The notes under the pieces: model-generated | The model's input: only the letters and a program-made list of their open reading frames with translations | What the model was told of the DNA's origin: nothing | Database searches by the model: none | Made by a program: the position numbers and the translations under genes | In this document: positions 1-6,803 of the stretch, piece by piece | How the letters are laid out: every line of letters begins with the position of its first letter | How positions within the stretch are numbered: position 1 is the first letter of the stretch | Source of the DNA: an uncultured Collinsella sp. | GTDB lineage: Bacteria > Actinomycetota > Coriobacteriia > Coriobacteriales > Coriobacteriaceae | Assembly (NCBI GenBank): GCA_937943045.1 | Contig: CALEBN010000045.1 | Span: 1-13,126, forward strand | Direction: 5' to 3' | Length of the DNA stretch: 13,126 nucleotides

Positions 1-40
1 CCGCACCCTGTCGGGTTCGAATCCCTCTGCGATGGGCCCA
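1..40 (+). tRNA. tRNA-like 3' end, partial, identity unresolved
   Basis: A T-loop-like GGTTCGAATCC lies at 14-24 and the segment ends in CCCA (37-40), so it looks like the 3' part of a plus-strand tRNA whose 5' part lies outside the window. The fit is imperfect. With TTCGAAT as the T loop, the outer two T-stem pairs are mismatched, and there are two bases too many between the T arm and a terminal CCA. It may be an atypical tRNA, a decayed tRNA, or the remnant of an attachment site. The amino acid cannot be read because the anticodon is not in view. Confidence 0.4.
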
Positions 41-69
41 AAAAAGAAAGGCCCCCATAGCTGGGAGCC
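40..69 (-). terminator. intrinsic terminator downstream of tRNA-Val
   Basis: Read on the minus strand, a stem of about eight positions with one mismatch (50-57 with 62-69, loop TAGC) is followed by TTTCTTTTTT (49-40). It sits 11 bases past the CCA end of the minus-strand tRNA-Val and has the standard form of a Rho-independent terminator. There is no T run on the plus-strand side, so it should act only on minus-strand transcripts. Confidence 0.75.
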
Positions 70-80
70 TAACAAATCAG

Positions 81-156
81 TGGTGGGCGATGAGGGATTC
101 GAACCCCCAGCCTTGTGCGTGTAAAGCACCTGCGCTAACCGTTGCGCCAATCGCCC
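81..156 (-). tRNA. tRNA-Val, anticodon UAC
   Basis: The minus strand folds into a complete 76-nt cloverleaf. The acceptor stem is GGGCGAT paired with ATCGCCC, with discriminator A and an encoded CCA (83-81). The D stem is GCGC/GCGC and the T arm is GGGGG-TTCGAAT-CCCTC. The anticodon loop TTTACAC gives anticodon UAC (123-121), which reads GUA and other GUN valine codons. The outermost anticodon-stem pair is a G/A mismatch, which is tolerated in many tRNAs. It lies downstream of asnB on the same strand, with its own likely -10 element. Confidence 0.96.
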
Positions 157-166
157 GCAGAGATTG

Positions 167-172
167 AGTATA
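167..172 (-). promoter_or_regulatory. -10 element of the tRNA-Val promoter
   Basis: The minus strand reads TATACT (five of six bases match TATAAT) ten bases before the first base of tRNA-Val, the right distance for initiation just ahead of a tRNA. No good -35 hexamer is seen at 16-18 bases; the nearest is a poor GTGAAC. The assignment rests on the -10 alone. Confidence 0.45.
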
Positions 173-199
173 GCGGAAACCCTGCGTGGTTCACCGCTA
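171..199. repeat. imperfect inverted repeat between asnB and tRNA-Val
   Basis: TAGCGG (171-176) pairs with CCGCTA (194-199), and inside it AACC (178-181) pairs with GGTT (188-191). It starts 15 bases after the asnB stop codon on the minus strand and overlaps the -10 of tRNA-Val. There is no T tract. It could be the 3' hairpin of the asnB transcript or an operator, or it may be incidental. Confidence 0.35.
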
Positions 200-213
200 A
201 TTCATAACGAAAA

Positions 214-2082
214 CTAAGCGGCGACTTTAGCGCCCTTGTCCTCGTCGATAAAGAAGCGCTTGTACCAAATGAGGAACGTCAGCGTGGTATAGATCTTGCG
301 CTGGTTGAGCGCGCGACCCTTAAAGTGATCGTCAAGCAGTTTCATGAGCGCATCGGTGTCAAAGAAATCGGCAGCCCACGGTGCGGTGAAGTATTCCTTT
401 ACGTAGTCGTAGTACTTTTGCTGGCGCAGCCAGAACTTGACCGGTACGGGGAAGCCCACCTTCTTGCGCGTTGCCCACTCGTCGGGCAGCGTGCGGTTGG
501 CAGCGTGACGCAGAACGAGCTTGCAGCCTTCTTCGTTAACACGGTAGTTGGCGGGAATGTGCTCGGCAAACTCCATGACCTTCTTGTCCAGGAACGGGAC
601 GCGAAGCTCCAGAGAATGCGCCATGCACATCTTGTCGGCCTTGAGCAGAATGTCGCCCGGTAGCCACATGTTCATATCCAGATACTGTTTCTTGGAAAGC
701 TCGCAGCAGTTGGGAACCTGCTTGTAGTACTCGGCGCACATCTCGGCGGCGTTCTTGCCGGTGTCATAAGCGGGCTTGAGCACCTCGTCGACCTCGGAGG
801 GATCGAACACCTTTGCCTGACCCACATACCAGCGCTCGGGAACCTCGGCGCATTTCGTCAGGAAGTTGTGACCCTTAAAGTAGGGGAGATGCTGAACGAG
901 TGAGCCCAGGGCGCGACGTACACCGAGCGGCACGCGCTTCTTAAAGGTGCGCATCTCGGGGGTGTCCTCGTACCACTCATAGCCGGCAAACAGCTCGTCG
1001 GCACCCTCGCCCGAAAGGACGACGGTGACCTCCTTGGAAGCCATCTGCGCCAGATAGTACAGCGGCACGCTGGACAGGTTCGATTGCGGCTCGTCCATGT
1101 GGTACTGGATATCGGGCAGTGCATCAAAGAACTCGTCGGCGGTAATCATCTTGCGCACGTTCTTGATGCCCAGCTTGTCGGAAAGCTCGGCAGCGTAGTT
1201 GGTCTCGTTGAAGTTCTTGTAATCGAAGCCGACGGAATACGTGGTGTCGGGCATGAGACAGGCGGCAATGTAGCTGGAATCGACGCCGCCAGAAAGGAAC
1301 GAGCCCACCTTAACATCGGCGATTCGGTGCGCAGCGACGCTTTCGTGCACGACCTTATCACACTCGTCCACGTACTCCTCGAAGGTCTTGGAGTTGTCGT
1401 CGGTAAAGTCGCAGCTCCAGTAACGCTTGATGTCCATGGTGTTGGTCGTCAGGTCATACGTAAAGCAATGCGCCGGGGCAAGCTTGAACACGCCCTTAAA
1501 GAACGTTTCCTCCGTGGCGGGGAACTGCAGCGTCAGGTAGGGGCGCAGCGCGTCGTGGTTGACAGCCTTCTCAAACTTGGGATGGTCCAGGAAGCTCTTG
1601 ATCTCGGAGCCGAACAGCAGCGAGCCATCGGATGCCTGGTAGTAATAGAACGGCTTGATACCAAAGATGTCGCGACCGCCAAAGAGTTTGTTCTTGTTCT
1701 GGTCGTGAATCACGAACGCGTACATGCCGCGCAGACGGTTGACCAGGTCCTCGCCCCACTCCTCGTAACCGTGTACCAGGACTTCGGTATCAGCGTTGCA
1801 GTGGAAGGCGTAGCCGGCCGCCTCCAGCTCGGCGCGAAGCTCCTGGAAGTTGTAGATCTCTCCGTTGAAGACAATCGTGACCTTGCCGTCGTCGCTCGAC
1901 ATGGGCTGGGCTCCAGCTTCGGAAAGATCGAGAATCGAAAGACGACGGAAGCCAAGGGCAACGTTGTCGACGATATGCTGGCCGCCCATATCGGGACCAC
2001 GGTGGATGATGCGATTCATCATGGCCGTGAGAACCAGCTCACTCTGTTCATCTGTACCGGTAAAACCGACAAAACCGCACAT
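214..2082 (-). CDS. asnB: asparagine synthase (glutamine-hydrolysing)
   Basis: The product is a 622-residue cytosolic enzyme that makes asparagine from aspartate, glutamine and ATP. The N-terminal class II glutamine amidotransferase domain (about 1-210) begins MCGFVGF, so Cys2 becomes the nucleophile once Met is removed. It also shows GFRRLSILDL (44-53), NGEIYNF (73-79) and GRDIFGIKPF (136-145). The C-terminal synthetase domain has the PP-loop SGGVDSS (264-270), SGEGADELFAGY (357-368) and SLELRVPFLD (490-499). The length fits the longer AsnB/AsnO type rather than the 554-residue E. coli AsnB. The start at 2082 is chosen because the catalytic Cys must be residue 2 and AAAGGA lies just upstream; the open frame extends further but that would bury the Cys. 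It stands alone on the minus strand. A hairpin and a terminator-like structure precede it, suggesting regulated expression. Confidence 0.97.
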   Translation of the reverse strand: MCGFVGFTGTDEQSELVLTAMMNRIIHRGPDMGGQHIVDNVALGFRRLSILDLSEAGAQPMSSDDGKVTIVFNGEIYNFQELRAELEAAGYAFHCNADTEVLVHGYEEWGEDLVNRLRGMYAFVIHDQNKNKLFGGRDIFGIKPFYYYQASDGSLLFGSEIKSFLDHPKFEKAVNHDALRPYLTLQFPATEETFFKGVFKLAPAHCFTYDLTTNTMDIKRYWSCDFTDDNSKTFEEYVDECDKVVHESVAAHRIADVKVGSFLSGGVDSSYIAACLMPDTTYSVGFDYKNFNETNYAAELSDKLGIKNVRKMITADEFFDALPDIQYHMDEPQSNLSSVPLYYLAQMASKEVTVVLSGEGADELFAGYEWYEDTPEMRTFKKRVPLGVRRALGSLVQHLPYFKGHNFLTKCAEVPERWYVGQAKVFDPSEVDEVLKPAYDTGKNAAEMCAEYYKQVPNCCELSKKQYLDMNMWLPGDILLKADKMCMAHSLELRVPFLDKKVMEFAEHIPANYRVNEEGCKLVLRHAANRTLPDEWATRKKVGFPVPVKFWLRQQKYYDYVKEYFTAPWAADFFDTDALMKLLDDHFKGRALNQRKIYTTLTFLIWYKRFFIDEDKGAKVAA

Positions 2083-2114
2083 GCAAGATCCTTTCTGCTG
2101 ACGGCTCAGGTGTA

Positions 2115-2135
2115 CTGCCGCAAAGATTGCGGCAG
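2115..2135 (-). promoter_or_regulatory. hairpin in the asnB 5' region
   Basis: A perfect 8-base inverted repeat, CTGCCGCA/TGCGGCAG, surrounds a 5-base loop. It lies about 32 bases upstream of the asnB start codon and about 20 bases before its ribosome binding site. No T tract follows, so it is not a terminator. It could be an operator site or an RNA element in the asnB leader. Confidence 0.45.
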
Positions 2136-2138
2136 CTG

Positions 2139-2167
2139 ATGTCAAATAATCTTTACTATCATGCCAA
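2139..2167 (-). promoter_or_regulatory. weak promoter candidate for asnB
   Basis: On the minus strand TTGGCA (2167-2162, five of six bases match the -35 consensus) is followed after 17 bases by TGACAT (2144-2139, three of six match the -10). This would start transcription just before the 2115-2135 hairpin and downstream of the terminator at 2208-2252. The adjacent TTGACA (2145-2140) has no -10 at the right distance. Low confidence. Confidence 0.25.
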
Positions 2168-2207
2168 TCTTTTGTTTCGTGATGGGGCATAAGCGCCGAG
2201 CGAACCG

Positions 2208-2252
2208 AAAAAACCACGTCCCGATCTTCAGACGAAGCGGCGGGACGTGGTT
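2208..2252 (-). terminator. intrinsic terminator upstream of asnB (possible attenuator)
   Basis: A perfect 12-bp stem, AACCACGTCCCG (minus 2252-2241) with CGGGACGTGGTT (2223-2212), closes a 17-base loop. It ends in a run of six T (2213-2208), two of them within the stem. It points toward asnB and lies 126 bases before the asnB start codon, with no gene upstream on that strand for it to terminate. It is therefore either a leader attenuator of asnB or a barrier against antisense transcription coming out of murE. Confidence 0.7.
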
Positions 2253-2320
2253 GCGAACACTATGTTAAAGAACAGCACCCAGATTTCCTTGTTTTTACAC
2301 GGGGTGAACACTGTTGCCAT
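2228..2320 (-). CDS. possible 30-residue leader peptide ahead of asnB
   Basis: A short open frame on the asnB-sense strand begins with ATG at 2320, runs 30 codons and stops with TGA (2230-2228) inside the loop of the terminator at 2208-2252. Translation would therefore cover the whole 5' arm of that hairpin. The peptide contains two Asn (AAC) codons, one Trp and five Phe, with a hydrophobic middle (WVLFFNIVF). No Asn run of the classical attenuator kind is present. No clear Shine-Dalgarno sequence precedes the ATG and no convincing promoter was found upstream. The frame may be chance; the case rests on where it stops. Confidence 0.25.
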   Translation of the reverse strand: MATVFTPCKNKEIWVLFFNIVFATTSRRFV

Positions 2321-2481
2321 TTATTAGACCACGGCACAGTCCATGCAATTTTTTAGAAGGCTGTGATGCGCGCAAGGTCAGGTGGCATATTAGGATGGTT
2401 GATAATACAGAATGTTTCATCGTTTCTGCCGCGGGACGTCTTCTGCCCTTTAAGGCTGAATTTAGCGAGAGAGGTCTTTGT

Positions 2482-3999
2482 ATGTCGAGTCCGACACAAG
2501 AGAAGCTAACTCTGATGCGCTATATAGAGTTGCTCGAGGAAGATGACCTTGTTGTTTCCAGACCGAGCGCTTCGTGCGACCAGCGCATTGAGTTTGCGAC
2601 TGATGACTCGCGCCAGGTGCGTCCGGGCACGTTGTTTGTCTGCAAGGGCCGTGCGTTTAAGCGCGAGTACCTGCTTTCGGCAATCGCCGATGGCGCCGTG
2701 GCCTACGTTTCCGAGGTCGATTACGATGTTGATCTTCCCGCGGTGATTGTGAGCGATATTCGTCGCACGCTCGCCGTGGTGGCAGATGCCTTTTATGGGC
2801 ACCCGTCGGGTAAGGTGAAGGTCTGCGCCTTTACAGGCACCAAGGGTAAGTCGACCTGCAGCTTTTATCTGCGCGGCATCCTCGCCAACGAGGCCAAGCT
2901 TACGGGCTGTCATCGACCCGCTCTTAATACGGGCATTGAGTTCGACGACGGCATCGAGACGGGCCCTTCCAAGCTGACGACCCCCGAGTCCTTCCTTTTG
3001 CAGTCGCGTATCGCACATGCCGCCGAGGCGGGCGCTCCGTGGCTGGTCATGGAGGCATCGAGTCAGGGCCTCAAATACGAGCGCACGGGCAAGATTGACT
3101 TTGAAGTCGGCGCCTTTACCAATATCGGCGAGGATCACATTTCGCCGATTGAGCATCCGACGCTCGAGGATTACTTTGCCAGCAAGCTCAAAATCTTCTC
3201 GCAGAGCCGTTTTGCCGTGGTCAATCTCGATATGGATAAGGTCGATCGCGTGCTCGAGGCGGCATCTCGTTGCGAACGTACGGTGACGTTCTCCCTGACC
3301 GACGAGCGTGCCGACGTGCTTGCGCTGGCGATTCGCAATGGCGACTGCGGCGTGGTGGCAACGGTGCGCACGCCCCGCTTTACGCGCGACATTGTGATTC
3401 CCACGCCGGTTAAGTTCAATGTGTCCAACGCGCTTGCCGCTATTGCCTGCGCCGAGGCCCTGGGCATTTCCGAAGAGGGTATCGTCCATGGCTTTGAGGG
3501 TGTCTTCGTTCCCGGCCGTATGGAGCTCTATCCGTCCGTATCGGGCAAAATCTTGGGCGTCGTCGATTATGCACATAACGGCATGAGTCTCGAGACGCTT
3601 CTGCGTGACTTACGCGAGAACTATCCCGAGCGCGAGCTGGCGGTCGTATTTGGCGCTACGGGCGGTAAGGGTGTCGATCGACGCACCACGATGGGCATCG
3701 CCGCCGGCAAGTATGCCGACCGAATCGTGATTACCGAGGATGACCCCGGCCCCGAGGATGTCGAGGATATTTGCGCCGAGATCGCGCGCAACGTTCAAGC
3801 GCAGGGAAATGATAACTGGCAAATCGTGACTGATCGCGTTGCCGCTATCGAGACTGCCGTGCGCGAAACCGTCCGTCCTGCCGTGGTCATCGTGACCGGT
3901 AAGGGCGAGGAAGAGCGTATGCTGCGCAAGAACGGACCCGAGCCTTGTGAGCGCGACGGTTCGATTCTCAAGCGCACCCTTGCGGCGTACGACGCCTAG
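2482..3999 (+). CDS. murE: MurE-type ligase, UDP-MurNAc-L-Ala-D-Glu:L-lysine (or diamine) ligase
   Basis: The product is a 505-residue cytosolic Mur ligase that adds the third stem-peptide residue to UDP-MurNAc-L-Ala-D-Glu using ATP. Motifs in order: TDDSRQVRPGTLFVCKG (40-56), FKREYL (59-64), ATP-binding P-loop GTKGKST (119-125), LTTPES (165-170), MEASSQGLKY (190-199) and FTNIGEDHISPIEHP (212-226). K235 is likely the carbamylated lysine. Then VPGRMEL (343-349), DYAHNG (362-367) and TEDDPG (418-423). Phrases such as FKREYL, GTKGK, LTTPES and SPIEHP match the streptococcal Lys-adding enzymes better than DAP-adding MurE. The acceptor motif is DDPG, without the Arg of the DNPR motif typical of DAP enzymes. 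Lys or Orn is inferred as substrate. GAGAGG precedes the chosen start; the open frame extends upstream without family similarity. First gene of the run through rph. Confidence 0.9.
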   Translation: MSSPTQEKLTLMRYIELLEEDDLVVSRPSASCDQRIEFATDDSRQVRPGTLFVCKGRAFKREYLLSAIADGAVAYVSEVDYDVDLPAVIVSDIRRTLAVVADAFYGHPSGKVKVCAFTGTKGKSTCSFYLRGILANEAKLTGCHRPALNTGIEFDDGIETGPSKLTTPESFLLQSRIAHAAEAGAPWLVMEASSQGLKYERTGKIDFEVGAFTNIGEDHISPIEHPTLEDYFASKLKIFSQSRFAVVNLDMDKVDRVLEAASRCERTVTFSLTDERADVLALAIRNGDCGVVATVRTPRFTRDIVIPTPVKFNVSNALAAIACAEALGISEEGIVHGFEGVFVPGRMELYPSVSGKILGVVDYAHNGMSLETLLRDLRENYPERELAVVFGATGGKGVDRRTTMGIAAGKYADRIVITEDDPGPEDVEDICAEIARNVQAQGNDNWQIVTDRVAAIETAVRETVRPAVVIVTGKGEEERMLRKNGPEPCERDGSILKRTLAAYDA

Positions 4000-4030
4000 A
4001 CCAAGCCCCTTCTATGTAAACGGAGTGACC

Positions 4031-4942
4031 ATGTCCCACAACATCCTGCCGACCGTTGCCGAGCTTTCGGGCGAGATGCGCGAGCGTCTTGCCAAGGTCA
4101 AGTATGTCTTTACCGATCTGGACGCCACGATGCTCGCCCCCGGCTCGTGCGTGCTGCGCGATAACGACGGCAATCCTTCGACCAAGCTCGTCGAGGCGGT
4201 TGTCGCACTCGCCCGTGCCGGCATCCAGGTGGTCCCCACCTCGGGTCGCAATCGCACCATGATCCACGAAGACGCCCGCGTGCTCGGTCTCAACTCCTAT
4301 ATCGGCGAGATGGGCGGCCTGGTCATGTACGACCTCAAGGCCAACGATTGGGAGTACCTGACGGGCGACATGCCCTACGACCCCGCCTGCGGTCTCACGC
4401 CGCACCAGGTGATCGAGCAGACCGGCGTGTGCGAGAAGATCCTTGCCCGCTGGCCGCACAAAATTGAGTACCACAACGACATGTCGACCGGCTACAAGTA
4501 CCGTGAGGTCACCGTTGGCATGCGCGGCGATGTGCCTGACGATGAGGTCCAGGCCATCCTGGACGAGGTCGGCTGCGGTCTGGTCTGGGCTTGCAACGGT
4601 CATCTGACGCACCTGTCCAAGCCGACGACGCTCGAGCTTAATCGCGTCGAGGACGGCCGCGCCTTCAACATCAATCCGGCGGGTCTCAACAAGGGCGTTG
4701 CCATTGCACGCTTCTGCGAGCACCTGGGGATCGAGCGCGAGGAGACGCTCGCGCTCGGCGACTCCGAGTCCGACTTCTACATGGCCGACCATGTTGGCAT
4801 GTTCTGCCTGGTCGAGAATGGTCTGACGAGCGCCGGTGCCCCGGAGTTCTTGGATGCCTGCGACAATGCCTATATTACGCGCGGCAAGATTGTCGACGGT
4901 TGGGTGGCAACGGCCGAGCTGTTGGTCGCGGCCCGTTCGTAG
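4031..4942 (+). CDS. HAD-superfamily phosphatase, Cof/mannosyl-phosphoglycerate phosphatase-like
   Basis: The product is a 303-residue soluble protein with all four HAD motifs. Motif I is TDLDATM (28-34, nucleophile D29, acid/base D31). Motif II is TSGR (70-73), motif III is the Lys in LNKG (K221), and motif IV is GDSESD (243-248). The long segment between motifs II and III (about 95-215) is the C2-type cap that defines the IIB (Cof/MPGP) subgroup. Such enzymes dephosphorylate sugar phosphates, phosphoglycerate glycosides or nucleotides, and the substrate cannot be read from sequence. It follows murE by 31 bases and precedes murI, so a role in cell-envelope or sugar-phosphate metabolism is possible but not shown. 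The start is set by GGAG six bases before ATG. The Ala between D31 and T33 is a common variation of DxDxT. Confidence 0.88.
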   Translation: MSHNILPTVAELSGEMRERLAKVKYVFTDLDATMLAPGSCVLRDNDGNPSTKLVEAVVALARAGIQVVPTSGRNRTMIHEDARVLGLNSYIGEMGGLVMYDLKANDWEYLTGDMPYDPACGLTPHQVIEQTGVCEKILARWPHKIEYHNDMSTGYKYREVTVGMRGDVPDDEVQAILDEVGCGLVWACNGHLTHLSKPTTLELNRVEDGRAFNINPAGLNKGVAIARFCEHLGIEREETLALGDSESDFYMADHVGMFCLVENGLTSAGAPEFLDACDNAYITRGKIVDGWVATAELLVAARS

Positions 4943-4993
4943 CGCGACGCATCACGCATGGTCGCATTTTTCGAGAGAGAATCTGGTGAGGTA

Positions 4994-5878
4994 ATGTCCG
5001 ATATCGATAATCTGGCCGGGGACACGCGTCCGATCGGCGTGTTCGACTCGGGCCTGGGCGGCTTAACGGTCGCGCGCGCGATCGCAACGGCGCTTCCGCA
5101 CGAGTCCGTCTACTATTTCGGTGACACTAAACGCTGCCCTTATGGCACCCGCACCGAGGACGAGGTTCGCTCGTTTGCGCTGCAGGCGGGCCGCTGGCTA
5201 TCGAGGCACGACGTTAAGATCATGGTCATCGCCTGCAACACGGCGACCGCCGCGGCCTTGCGTCTGGCTCAGCAAGTGCTTGACGTTCCCGTGATCGGCG
5301 TGATCGCCCCGGGCGCACGCGCCGCCATCAACAGCACGCGTACGCGTCGCGTGGGCGTGCTCGCCACCAACCTCACCATTCGCTCGGGCGCCTACACGCG
5401 CGCCATCCAGGATTTGGATGCTGGTGTCGATGTGTATGGCTGCCCGGCTTCGAGCTTTGTCGAGGTCGTCGAGCACGAGCTCGCCTCGGGCGCGCATCTG
5501 CAGGAGCAGTGGCTCGAGAACGAGGATATTTTTGATACGCCAGCCGTTCGCGCGCTGGTCAACGCCACGGTCGAGCCGCTGCACGATCGCGGCATCGATA
5601 CCGTGGTGCTCGGCTGTACGCACTTCCCGCTGCTGGTGGGTCCCATCCGCCATGCGCTGGGACCCGGGGTGCGCGTGGTGAGCTCCGCCGAGGAGACCAC
5701 CCGCGAGCTGACCGATATCCTCACGCGTCGTGAGCAGCTGGCGGGCGATACCGCCGAGCCACAGCATCGCTTTGCCACCACGTCTGACAACATTGCCGAG
5801 TTTGCGGTGGCGGGTAGCTTTATCTTTGGTCAGCCGCTCAAAAGCATCGAGCATGTCGATATCGACGAACTCGGTTAG
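4994..5878 (+). CDS. murI: glutamate racemase
   Basis: The product is a 294-residue cofactor-independent racemase that interconverts L- and D-glutamate and supplies D-Glu for peptidoglycan. It acts in the cytosol just before the step catalysed by MurE substrates. Visible motifs are IGVFDSGLGGLTV (14-26, with D18 and S19), PYGTRT (49-54), ACNTATAAA (80-88, catalytic Cys81) and LGCTHFPLL (206-214, catalytic Cys208 and His210). The two cysteines are the acid/base pair of the family. The start at 4994 gives the normal length and places the FDSG motif where expected. An in-frame ATG at 4958 has no ribosome binding site. The GGTGAGG before 4994 is close to the ATG (two bases), an unusually short spacing. 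It lies 51 bases after the HAD gene and 53 before rph. Confidence 0.95.
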   Translation: MSDIDNLAGDTRPIGVFDSGLGGLTVARAIATALPHESVYYFGDTKRCPYGTRTEDEVRSFALQAGRWLSRHDVKIMVIACNTATAAALRLAQQVLDVPVIGVIAPGARAAINSTRTRRVGVLATNLTIRSGAYTRAIQDLDAGVDVYGCPASSFVEVVEHELASGAHLQEQWLENEDIFDTPAVRALVNATVEPLHDRGIDTVVLGCTHFPLLVGPIRHALGPGVRVVSSAEETTRELTDILTRREQLAGDTAEPQHRFATTSDNIAEFAVAGSFIFGQPLKSIEHVDIDELG

Positions 5879-5931
5879 GCACGCAATGTCGCCGGAGTCC
5901 TCGCTATATCTTTTGCCGAAAGGATAGTTCC

Positions 5932-6657
5932 ATGGAATACATGCAGGTCAACCGCGCCAACGGCCGCGCCGCCAACGAGCTGCGCCCCGTTAAGCTCACC
6001 CGCGGCGTCATGAAGCACGCCCACGGCTCGTGCCTGGCGGAGTTCGGCGACACGCGCGTACTGTGCGCCGTCACTATCGAGGAGGGTGTGCCGGGTTGGC
6101 GCAAGGGCGCCAAGGCCGGCTGGGTAACGGCGGAATATGCGATGCTGCCGGCCTCGACCGGTAAACGCTGCAAGCGCGAGCATGCCAACCGCAAGGGCCG
6201 CTCCATGGAGATCGAGCGGCTTATCGGCCGCAGTCTGCGCACTGTCGTCAACATGAAGGCGCTCGGTGAGTACACCGTTACCGTCGACTGCGATGTGATT
6301 CAGGCCGATGGCGGCACGCGTACGGCGAGCATTACCGGCGCCTGGGTGGCGCTGCACGACGCCCTTGCCATGTGGGTCGAGGCGGGCAAACTCGAGCGCA
6401 TCCCGCTCACGGGTCAGGTTGCCGCCATTTCCATGGGCGTCGTCGACGGCAACACCCTGCTCGACTTGGATTATTCCGAAGACAGCCACGCCGAGGTCGA
6501 CATGAACCTCGTCGCCACCGATTCCGGCGAGATGATCGAACTCCAGGGTACCGGCGAGCAGGCGCCCTTCGACCGCAAGCGTCTCAACGCCCTGCTCGAT
6601 CTGGGCGACAAGGGTATTGCCGAGCTCATCGAGCTTCAGCGCCAAGCCCTCGCCTAA
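5932..6657 (+). CDS. rph: ribonuclease PH
   Basis: The product is a 241-residue phosphorolytic 3'-to-5' exoribonuclease that trims tRNA 3' ends and takes part in rRNA turnover; the family forms hexamers. Family blocks are intact: GRAANELRPV (11-20), GWVTAEYAMLP (63-73), the Arg/Gly-rich KGRSMEIERLIGRSLR (88-103), DCDVIQADGGTRTASITGA (119-137) and the acidic LDLDYSED (177-184) that carries the metal- and phosphate-site aspartates. It ends near residue 241, as is usual for actinobacterial and Bacillus RNase PH. The start is chosen from AAAGGA seven bases upstream; an ATG three codons later is also possible. It closes the murE-HAD-murI-rph run and is followed directly by a terminator. Proximity of rph, murI and rdgB is common in Actinomycetota. 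Confidence 0.96.
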   Translation: MEYMQVNRANGRAANELRPVKLTRGVMKHAHGSCLAEFGDTRVLCAVTIEEGVPGWRKGAKAGWVTAEYAMLPASTGKRCKREHANRKGRSMEIERLIGRSLRTVVNMKALGEYTVTVDCDVIQADGGTRTASITGAWVALHDALAMWVEAGKLERIPLTGQVAAISMGVVDGNTLLDLDYSEDSHAEVDMNLVATDSGEMIELQGTGEQAPFDRKRLNALLDLGDKGIAELIELQRQALA

Positions 6658-6695
6658 CCTGCCAAAAAGGGACAGGTTTATTTTGGCAGGTTTTA
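6658..6695 (+). terminator. terminator after rph, with repeat-like sequence
   Basis: A perfect 10-base inverted repeat, CCTGCCAAAA (6658-6667) and TTTTGGCAGG (6681-6690), starts on the base after the rph stop codon and is followed by TTTTA. The 13-base loop, with its flanks, spells GGGACAGGTTTATTTT. This closely resembles the consensus of a dispersed palindromic repeat known from many bacteria. It can serve as an intrinsic terminator for the murE-rph run and may also be one copy of a genomic repeat family. Confidence 0.65.
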
Positions 6696-6803
6696 TCTGG
6701 GAAAACGTCGAAGTATAAGACTGCCGTTGATTGAGACGGGAGAGAGGCCGAAGTCCTCGTCGTCCTCAACTCGGCATTGCTATAGAGACAAAGGAGACCA
6801 GCT

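Larger units (their letters stand above)
2083..2481. other. divergent intergenic region between asnB and murE
   Basis: About 400 bases without a firm gene. On the asnB-sense strand it holds a small hairpin (2115-2135), a weak promoter candidate (2139-2167), an intrinsic terminator (2208-2252) and a 30-codon open frame that ends in the terminator loop (2228-2320). No clear plus-strand promoter for murE could be picked out. The AT-richer stretch at 2385-2410 (CATATTAGG, GATAATAC) is the likeliest place, but no matching -35 was found. Confidence 0.6.

Noticed and set aside
2083..2217. N-terminal extension of asnB by 45 codons
   Set aside because: It would bury the catalytic Cys that must follow the initiator Met, and the extension begins inside the terminator stem.
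2083..2340. T-box riboswitch ahead of asnB
   Set aside because: No antiterminator core of the GGGTGG...CCGCG type and no specifier loop could be seen on the minus strand.
2314..2481. N-terminal extension of murE by 56 codons
   Set aside because: The added residues do not resemble Mur ligases, and the ATG at 2482 has a good ribosome binding site.
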